Assembly: GCF_900541275.1 (NCBI RefSeq)
Contig: NZ_UQJH01000029.1
Location: 1-11,819, forward strand
Reading direction: 5' to 3'
Source: an uncultured Porphyromonas sp.
GTDB taxonomy: Bacteria > Bacteroidota > Bacteroidia > Bacteroidales > Porphyromonadaceae
Length of the DNA stretch: 11,819 bases
The notes under the pieces are model-generated. The model had not been told where the DNA came from and did not search any database. It worked only from the letters and a program-made list of their open reading frames with translations. The position numbers were made by a program, and so were the translations under genes. Within the stretch, counting starts at the first letter, position 1. Each line of letters starts with the position of its first letter. Of this stretch, positions 6,636 to 11,819 are shown piece by piece.

Positions 6636-7652
6636 TTACACCTCGGGGTTCATATAGACGCTGTCCGGGTGGAGGTGTGTCGCCTCCCAGCCCATGGCTG
6701 CGGCACCAAGGATGGCGGCGTCGTTTTCCTTCAGCTCGCTGAAGACGATCTTCACCTTGCCCTTATAGATATTGAGGAGGTTCTCCTCCATGGCACGCTG
6801 TGTCGGCTTGAGGAGCAGGTCACCGGCATGGGTGAGACCACCAAAGAGGATGATCGCCTCGGGGCTGGTGTAGGCGACCGCATCGGCAAGTGCCTCACCG
6901 AGGATGGTACCGGTATTCTCAAAGATCTGGATTGCCAGCTTGTCGCCCTTCATGGCTGCGTCAAAGACATCCTTGGAGGTGATCTCCGCCGGATCGAGGT
7001 CGCGGAGCAGGGAGTCATCCTCACGGATAGAGAGGTACTCGCGTGCCGTGCGTGCCACACCGGTGGCAGAGGTGTAGGTCTCGAGACATCCCTGGCGGCC
7101 ACAGCCACAGGTGCGACCATTGCGGCGGATCACGGTGTGACCCACCTCGCCGGCGAAGCCATCGTGCCCGTAGACCAGCTCGCCCCCGACGACGATGCCG
7201 CTACCGACACCGGTGCCGAGAGTAATCTCGATAAAGTCCTTCATACCGCGCGCCGCACCATAGGTCATCTCTCCGATGGCAGCCGCATTGGCGTCATTGG
7301 TGAGGACGACCGGGATCTGCAGCTCCTTCTCGAGCAGACCGGCGAGTGGGATCTTATCCTTCCAAGGGAGGTTGGGGGCAAATTCGATCGAGCCATTGAA
7401 GTAATTCCCATTCGGAGCACCGATGCCGATCCCGAAGATCTTATCCATCGTCAGGTCGATCTCCACCAGGTCGCGGATAGCTACCCCGAGGTCCTTGATA
7501 TAGTCTCGGATGTCAAGGTGCTTACCGGTCTTGATGGAGCTGGTACGCAGGATGTTGCCGCGAGCATCCACGATGCCAAAGGCGGTATTGGTCCCGCCGA
7601 GGTCGATACCGATGACGTAGGGCTTAGACTCTATAGTTGGTTTGTTTGCCAT
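6636..7652 (-). CDS. ROK-family sugar kinase, probable glucokinase
   Basis: This 338-residue cytoplasmic enzyme is expected to phosphorylate glucose, and perhaps N-acetylglucosamine, with ATP. Landmarks are the N-terminal phosphate-binding loop IGIDLGGTNTAFG (14-26), the catalytic base D120 in LTNDANAAAIGE, E169 and H172 in GEVGHTV, the ROK zinc cluster C182, C184 and C189 (CGCGRQGCLE), and the second phosphate motif LGTGVGSG (145-152). The sequence closely resembles Bacteroides ROK kinases such as RokA as I recall them, but substrate specificity cannot be settled by reading. The start at 7652 gives MANKPTIESK just before the first strand, with a weak GGA about 10 nt upstream. It follows the lipoprotein gene after 81 bp with no promoter core visible between, and is followed by a strong terminator. 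Together with MalQ it could feed released glucose into glycolysis. Confidence 0.94.
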   Translation of the reverse strand: MANKPTIESKPYVIGIDLGGTNTAFGIVDARGNILRTSSIKTGKHLDIRDYIKDLGVAIRDLVEIDLTMDKIFGIGIGAPNGNYFNGSIEFAPNLPWKDKIPLAGLLEKELQIPVVLTNDANAAAIGEMTYGAARGMKDFIEITLGTGVGSGIVVGGELVYGHDGFAGEVGHTVIRRNGRTCGCGRQGCLETYTSATGVARTAREYLSIREDDSLLRDLDPAEITSKDVFDAAMKGDKLAIQIFENTGTILGEALADAVAYTSPEAIILFGGLTHAGDLLLKPTQRAMEENLLNIYKGKVKIVFSELKENDAAILGAAAMGWEATHLHPDSVYMNPEV

Positions 7653-7712
7653 GTGTTGGTTTCCAGGTTGTAGGTGGTGAGAGATAATCTTCCCCTCCCC
7701 GCACGGATGGTT

Positions 7713-7727
7713 GCCCCGGCTCGGGGC
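7713..7727 (-). other. Short GC-rich hairpin between the lipoprotein and ROK kinase genes
   Basis: GCCCCG (7713-7718) and CGGGGC (7722-7727) form a tight stem with a 3-nt loop, 6 bp after the lipoprotein gene stop. No T tract follows on the minus strand, so it is not a complete terminator. It could protect an mRNA 3' end or lower downstream expression. Confidence 0.45.
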
Positions 7728-7733
7728 CGGAGG

Positions 7734-8333
7734 TCACTTGAGAACGAAGGGAGTCGGCATGTTGCCCAGGTTGAGGGCATCACGGAGGCTCAGATTGACT
7801 CGCCAGTTGTCATTTTCCCGCACGAGATTCATCGTCTGGGGAACCTCAAGGGTGGGGATATCGTTCTTGGCAATGTACTGCTTGATATTCTCCTTCATCG
7901 CATCGGGGAGGTCGGAGAGCGAGCTCATACGCTTGCCATTTGCCATCATCTGCTGCAGGATCTCAAGGCTGATATTCTCCTTGATGATCTTGTCCATATC
8001 GGGTACGGTGAGGACGTAGGTGACAGTGGCGGTCTCGCCATTTACGATCTCCTTGAAGCTAGCAGCCTTGAGCACATCGCGCGTCTCCGGCACGAGGTCA
8101 AAGAGCGCCTGAGCATCCCTCGGGAGGGTGTACTTGGTGATGAAGTTGTCGTACGTCATAGCGGTCTGATCAGCCTCGCAGAGGAGGTTGTAGAAGGCCT
8201 GCAGGTCGCCCTTGAGCTGAGCCTCGACAGCCTCCTTGGCGACATCCTTGGGGGAGGACTTACCGCAGCTGGTGAGCCCGAGAGAGAGCACCAGCGTCAT
8301 AGCGATAGCCAAAATGGTATTGATACGTTTCAT
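7734..8333 (-). CDS. Small lipoprotein, DUF4878/NTF2-like
   Basis: This 199-residue protein starts at 8333. The start is chosen because it opens a typical lipoprotein signal: MKR, a hydrophobic stretch and the lipobox L20-T-S-C23 followed by GKSS. The frame is open upstream to 8462 but that part overlaps mnmA and is not protein-like. The mature part begins with SPKDVAKEAVEAQLKGDLQ, a pattern common to envelope lipoproteins with an NTF2-like fold (DUF4878 or similar). The segment ATVTYVLTVPDMDK and the late NWRVNLSL strand fit the same alpha+beta fold. No catalytic motif is visible. It lacks the Ser-Asp/Glu-rich signal used for surface export in Bacteroidetes, so a periplasm-facing location is more likely. 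It lies 73 bp downstream of mnmA with a weak promoter-like core between. Lipoprotein status is certain enough; function is unknown. Confidence 0.88.
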   Translation of the reverse strand: MKRINTILAIAMTLVLSLGLTSCGKSSPKDVAKEAVEAQLKGDLQAFYNLLCEADQTAMTYDNFITKYTLPRDAQALFDLVPETRDVLKAASFKEIVNGETATVTYVLTVPDMDKIIKENISLEILQQMMANGKRMSSLSDLPDAMKENIKQYIAKNDIPTLEVPQTMNLVRENDNWRVNLSLRDALNLGNMPTPFVLK

Positions 8334-8380
8334 ATCCGGTTTTTGATATTTATATGGGTGATATATTCCTAATCTGTGTA

Positions 8381-8388
8381 CTAAGGTA
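8381..8388 (-). promoter_or_regulatory. Possible internal promoter core upstream of the lipoprotein gene
   Basis: On the minus strand TACCTTAG matches TAnnTTTG at all but one fixed position. It lies in the AT-rich 73-bp gap between mnmA and the lipoprotein gene, about 47 nt before the ATG, with a T run further upstream. It may give the lipoprotein and ROK kinase their own transcription. The evidence is weak. Confidence 0.25.
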
Positions 8389-8406
8389 CTCCTTTTCTGA
8401 TAAAAA

Positions 8407-9522
8407 TTAAGGTTTTTCCTGCGGAATCTTATCCTGAGCGTCTCTCTGGAGTCCCTCGGCAATCACTCCGCTGCCATAGCAGAGGTGCTCCTCGGTGTCG
8501 TAGAGGGTGCAGAATTGCCCCGCAGCCACCCCCTGGATAGGCTCCTCGGCGACGACGCTGTGGCTCCCGTCAGTGTGGCGACGGAGCAACCCTCGGGTGA
8601 AGTCGGGCGTGTGGCGTACCTTAAGCGTCACCATCATCTCATCGGCTCCCTCGGGCATCGGATCGCCGGAGATAAAATTCATCGCCCCCAGCCGGATCAG
8701 GTCGCTGTACTGCATCTCGGTGTCGAATCCTCGGCTGACGAAGATCGTATTTGACTCCACATCCTTCCGGATTACGTACCAGGGACCACCACTCAGGCCC
8801 AGTCCTTTCCGCTGCCCGATGGTGTGGTACCAGAAGCCTCGGTGCTCGCCCAGCACTCGCCCGGTCTCCAGCTCCACAATCGGGCCGACCCGCTCTCCGA
8901 GATGCTCCCGGAGGAAGTCGTCGTAGTCGATCCTGCCGAGGAAGCAGATCCCCTGGCTGTCGTCTCTGTGGGCGGTGACCAAGTGATGCTCCTCGGCGAT
9001 GGCTCGGAGTCGCTCCTTAGGGAGATCCCCGATCGGGAAGAGTGCCTTATGGAGCTGCGGGTAGGTGATCTGGGCAAGGAAGTCGGTCTGATCCTTGACC
9101 GGGTCTACCGCTGTCGCGAGGTAGTCCAGTCCACCGATCGTCTCCTTGCGGGCATAGTGCCCCGTCGCGATATGGTCGTAGGTGGAGCCGGTGTAGCTGT
9201 CGAAGGCGCCAAACTTGATCCACCTATTGCACATCATGTCCGGATTGGGCGTCAGGCCCCTCCGTACCGACTCCAGCAGGTAGCCGACCACATGGTCCCA
9301 GTACTCCCGGTGGAGATCGATCATCTCAAGCGGGAGATCGTACTTCCTCGCCAAGATCCGGACGATCACCTCATCATCCTCCGCCGGACATCCGGCGTAG
9401 CCCTCCTCCTTGGCTCCTATGCGGATGTAGAAGAGGTCAGGCCGTATCCCCTGCTCGAGGAGACGAACCATTGCGACGGAGCTATCGACACCGCCGGAGA
9501 GGAGAAGGGCTGTCGAGGGCAT
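8407..9522 (-). CDS. mnmA: tRNA-specific 2-thiouridylase
   Basis: MnmA adenylates and thiolates U34 of tRNAs for Lys, Glu and Gln to give 2-thiouridine. The 371-residue length is normal. The PP-loop is SGGVDSS (9-15), the nucleophilic cysteine is C98 in NPDMMCNRWIKFG, and the persulfide cysteine is C193 in DDSQGICFLG. HYARKE (122-127), GFWYHTIGQRKGLGLSGGPWYV (229-250) and the C-terminal beta-barrel (about 255-355) follow the family pattern. Its ATG is 2 nt after the metG stop (TAA TC ATG), so the two genes are probably translationally coupled. Sulfur-relay partners are not in the window. Some Bacteroidetes carry a second MnmA paralogue elsewhere, so redundancy is possible. Confidence 0.97.
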   Translation of the reverse strand: MPSTALLLSGGVDSSVAMVRLLEQGIRPDLFYIRIGAKEEGYAGCPAEDDEVIVRILARKYDLPLEMIDLHREYWDHVVGYLLESVRRGLTPNPDMMCNRWIKFGAFDSYTGSTYDHIATGHYARKETIGGLDYLATAVDPVKDQTDFLAQITYPQLHKALFPIGDLPKERLRAIAEEHHLVTAHRDDSQGICFLGRIDYDDFLREHLGERVGPIVELETGRVLGEHRGFWYHTIGQRKGLGLSGGPWYVIRKDVESNTIFVSRGFDTEMQYSDLIRLGAMNFISGDPMPEGADEMMVTLKVRHTPDFTRGLLRRHTDGSHSVVAEEPIQGVAAGQFCTLYDTEEHLCYGSGVIAEGLQRDAQDKIPQEKP

Positions 9523-9524
9523 GA

Positions 9525-11597
9525 TTACGAGAGTCGGCTACCCGGGCGGACCTCCTTGGAAGTGGTCGCTACGGAGAGCGTGCCGTCGGGCTCTACAGCG
9601 CTCAGGATCATACCATTGCTCTCCAGCCCCATCATCTTGCGGCCGGCGATGTTGGCGAGGAAGAGTACCTGCTTGCCTACCAGCTCCTCGGGATGCTCGT
9701 AGTAGGCAGCAAGTCCGGAGAGGATCTGTCGACCACCGAGACCATCATCGAGCTTGAAGCGAAGGAGCTTCTTGGACTTCGGTACCCGCTCGCACTCCAG
9801 CACGGTGGCGACACGGATGTCGATTTTCTCAAAGTCATCAAAGGGGATCTCCTCATCGATCGGGTCGACAGTCAGGTGTGCGGCTGCCTCAGCTTCCTTG
9901 GCTGCGAGAGTGGCCGCCTTGGCAGCGAGGAGCTTCTGCTTCTGTGCCTCGACCTGATCGTCCTCAATCTTCTCGAAGAGCAACTCCGTCTTGCCCAGCC
10001 GGTGACCCGCCTTGAGGAGGTCAGTCTCACCGATCGCCTCCCAGTCGACCTGCTCGTCCATAGCGAGCATACGGCGGAGCTTCGCCATCGAGAAGGGGAG
10101 GAAGGGCTCGAGGAGCAGCGCACTATTGGCAGCGATCTGGAGGGCTACGTTGAGGATCGTCCCGGTACGCTCGGGGTCTGTCTTGATCACCTTCCACGGC
10201 TCGAGGTCGGCGAGGTACTTATTCCCTAAGCGGGGCAGCTCCATGGCGGTACGCTGAGCATCGCGGAAGTGGAAGTCCTCGATGAGTCGGGCGGTCTCCT
10301 CGCGGATCTCCCTCATCTTGGCGAGTACCTCCCTGTCCTCATCCGTCAGCTCGGCGGCGGGTACCTTTCCGTCAAAGTGCTTCCCCGTCAGCACCATTGC
10401 GCGATTGACGAAGTTGCCGAGGATGGCCACCAGCTCGCTATTGTTGCGGGATTTGAAGTCCTCCCACGTGAAGTCGTTGTCCTTGGTCTCAGGAGCGTTG
10501 GCAGTCAGTACATAGCGCAGGACGTCCTGCTTGCCGGGGAAGTCCTCGAGGTACTCGTTGAGCCAGACGGCCCAGTTCTTCGATGTCGAGATCTTGTCTC
10601 CCTCGAGATTGAGAAACTCATTGGAGGGCACATTGTCGGGGAGTATAAAGGAGCCCTCAGCCTTAAGCATAGCGGGGAAGACGATACAGTGGAAGACGAT
10701 ATTGTCCTTCCCGATGAAGTGGATCAACCTCGTCGAGGAGTCCTTCCACCAGGTCTCCCAGCTGTCGGGGAGTAGCTCGCGGGTATTGGAGATGTAGCCG
10801 ATCGGGGCGTCAAACCAGACGTACAGCACCTTCCCCTCCGCGCCCTTGACCGGCACGGGGATGCCCCACGAGAGGTCGCGGCTCACGGCGCGAGGCTTCA
10901 GCCCCATGTCGAGCCAGCTCTTGCACTGGCCGTAGACGTTGGGGCGCCACTCCTTGTGCTCCTCGAGGATCCACTTGGAGAGCCAGTCCTGATAGTCATT
11001 GAGCGGGAGGTACCAGTGGGTCGTAGGACGCTTCACAGGGGTGGATCCGCTCAGCTTGGAGTGGGGGTTGATCAGCTCGTCCGGACTCAGCTCAGAGCCA
11101 CACTTCTCGCACTGATCGCCATAGGCCTCCTCATTGCCACAGCGGGGGCAGGTGCCGACGATGTATCGATCGGCGAGGAACTCTCCCGCCTCCTCGTCGT
11201 AGTACTGCTCGGTCGTCTGCTCGATAAACTTTCCCTCATCATACAGCTTGCGGAAAAAGGCGGATGCCGTCTCCTCGTGGATCTTGGACGAGGTGCGGGA
11301 GTAGATGTCGAAGGAGATCCCGAAGTCCTCGAAGGACTTCTTAATAATGCTGTGGAACTGATCTACCACCTCCTGCGGGGTGATGCCCCGCTTCTTGGCC
11401 TGAAGGGTGATCGGCACACCGTGCTCATCGGAGCCACAGACAAAGAGCACCTCCCGTCCGCGCAGTCTCAGGTAGCGGGCGTAGATGTCTGCCGGCACGT
11501 AGACGCCGGCGAGGTGACCGATGTGCACCGGCCCATTGGCGTAGGGCAGTGCGGCGGTGATGAGTGTTCGCTTGAAGTGACTATTATCCTGACTCAT
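9525..11597 (-). CDS. metG: Methionyl-tRNA synthetase with C-terminal tRNA-binding domain
   Basis: MetG charges tRNA-Met for initiation and elongation. The 690-residue protein has a class I catalytic core with the HIGH box H25-I-G-H28, a zinc knuckle C150, C153, C163 and C166, the KMSKS loop as KISTS (335-339), and the anticodon-binding helical domain (about 390-545). An Ala/Lys/Glu-rich linker (about 547-575) leads to a Trbp111/EMAPII-like OB-fold (about 585-690, starting DDFEKIDIRVATVLECERVP), which mediates dimerisation and general tRNA binding. The start at 11597 has only weak ribosome-binding signal, as usual for Bacteroidetes. It is the first gene of the cluster, with its own promoter core 30 bp upstream, and is followed by mnmA after 2 nt. 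Confidence 0.98.
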   Translation of the reverse strand: MSQDNSHFKRTLITAALPYANGPVHIGHLAGVYVPADIYARYLRLRGREVLFVCGSDEHGVPITLQAKKRGITPQEVVDQFHSIIKKSFEDFGISFDIYSRTSSKIHEETASAFFRKLYDEGKFIEQTTEQYYDEEAGEFLADRYIVGTCPRCGNEEAYGDQCEKCGSELSPDELINPHSKLSGSTPVKRPTTHWYLPLNDYQDWLSKWILEEHKEWRPNVYGQCKSWLDMGLKPRAVSRDLSWGIPVPVKGAEGKVLYVWFDAPIGYISNTRELLPDSWETWWKDSSTRLIHFIGKDNIVFHCIVFPAMLKAEGSFILPDNVPSNEFLNLEGDKISTSKNWAVWLNEYLEDFPGKQDVLRYVLTANAPETKDNDFTWEDFKSRNNSELVAILGNFVNRAMVLTGKHFDGKVPAAELTDEDREVLAKMREIREETARLIEDFHFRDAQRTAMELPRLGNKYLADLEPWKVIKTDPERTGTILNVALQIAANSALLLEPFLPFSMAKLRRMLAMDEQVDWEAIGETDLLKAGHRLGKTELLFEKIEDDQVEAQKQKLLAAKAATLAAKEAEAAAHLTVDPIDEEIPFDDFEKIDIRVATVLECERVPKSKKLLRFKLDDGLGGRQILSGLAAYYEHPEELVGKQVLFLANIAGRKMMGLESNGMILSAVEPDGTLSVATTSKEVRPGSRLS

Positions 11598-11627
11598 AAT
11601 CTATGATACCTTATATTATATGGGTCA

Positions 11628-11635
11628 CAAAGGTA
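11628..11635 (-). promoter_or_regulatory. Bacteroidetes -7 promoter core for metG
   Basis: On the minus strand TACCTTTG matches TAnnTTTG exactly, 30 bp upstream of the metG ATG, giving a leader of about 25 nt that is AT-rich. No good TTTG -33 box is seen at normal spacing. Confidence 0.6.
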
Positions 11636-11763
11636 CCACTTTTCGCTGACTGCCTTGTCGCTCTCACAAGCGCCATCCGAGCATCTTCCTCAGGCTCGGC
11701 ATCGGTAACCTGAGCATTGAGGCGTGCTGTAGCGGGGTATCAGGGGCGTAATAAGTCTTTTGT

Positions 11764-11801
11764 GGGCTAATTCGCATTTTGATGTGCTGGGAGGGGGAGG
11801 A
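11764..11801 (+). repeat. 38-bp inverted repeat, right copy
   Basis: This is the exact reverse complement of 18-55. It contains CTAATTCGCATTTTGATGTG (11767-11786) followed by a purine-rich G block (11788-11801). It lies between the divergent metG promoter and an outward-pointing promoter core, ten bases before the latter. A weak internal dyad (CGCAT/ATGTG around TTTG, with one wobble) is present. No further copies were seen inside the window. Confidence 0.9.
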
Positions 11802-11811
11802 AAATAGAGAT

Positions 11812-11819
11812 TACCTTTG
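11812..11819 (+). promoter_or_regulatory. Outward-pointing Bacteroidetes -7 promoter core at the window edge
   Basis: TACCTTTG fits TAnnTTTG exactly and is the last eight bases. It would drive a plus-strand gene beyond the window, divergent from metG. The adjacent 38-bp repeat lies where upstream promoter contacts would be, but no TTTG is at normal -33 spacing. Confidence 0.45.

Noticed and set aside
6618..7673. Plus-strand reading frame of 351 codons across the ROK kinase
   Set aside because: It lies wholly antisense to a gene with all ROK motifs; its product is compositionally odd with no recognisable domain. Long antisense frames are expected in this GC-rich codon usage.
8334..8462. N-terminal extension of the lipoprotein
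   Set aside because: It would place 43 basic residues before a normal lipoprotein signal and overlap the mnmA end.
11626..11635. CTnDOT-type attachment core (GTAnnTTTGC)
   Set aside because: The minus strand reads GTACCTTTGT, one mismatch, and the same bases are explained as the metG promoter core; no element junction is visible.
11764..11801. XerCD dif-like site in the 38-bp repeat
   Set aside because: The internal dyad is only five pairs with one wobble, and two inverted copies this close are not how dif sites occur.

Overview
The window looks like chromosomal DNA from a Bacteroidales bacterium, most likely Porphyromonas or a close relative. Three things support this: the Bacteroidetes-type promoter core TAnnTTTG recurs upstream of genes, classical -35/-10 boxes and strong Shine-Dalgarno sites are rare, and several proteins have the form I know from Bacteroidales (a DPE2-like MalQ, a MetG with a C-terminal tRNA-binding domain, a RokA-like sugar kinase). 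Most of the window is GC-rich by eye. The species cannot be named from this alone.

Layout. Positions 1-160 hold one copy of a 38-bp repeat and the promoter of a membrane-anchored TPR protein (161-853, +). A bidirectional terminator (871-915) separates that gene from a convergent minus-strand cluster, queC - malQ - sulfatase (5379 down to 920), which is tightly packed and probably one operon. A 324-bp divergent intergenic region (5380-5703) follows; in its middle lies an array of four 16-bp partly palindromic units at an exact 22-bp period (5500-5581). An AT-richer SAM-dependent methyltransferase gene (5728-6414, +) comes next and looks like an acquired insertion. A second minus-strand cluster, metG - mnmA - lipoprotein - ROK sugar kinase (11597 down to 6636), ends at a strong terminator (6570-6610). 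The right edge (11598-11819) holds the metG promoter, the second copy of the 38-bp repeat in opposite orientation, and a promoter core pointing out of the window.

How the genes fit together. queC (7-deazaguanine/queuosine), mnmA (2-thiouridine at the wobble base) and metG (Met-tRNA charging) all serve tRNA function. malQ and the ROK kinase would together turn maltodextrin or glycogen into glucose 6-phosphate. The sulfatase is a secreted, serine-type enzyme. These are mostly housekeeping genes. I saw no phage, transposase, toxin-antitoxin, CRISPR or defence genes.

The unexplained signals are non-coding: the 22-bp-phased array, the perfect 38-bp inverted repeat bracketing about 11.7 kb, and the promoter core that almost touches the queC start codon.
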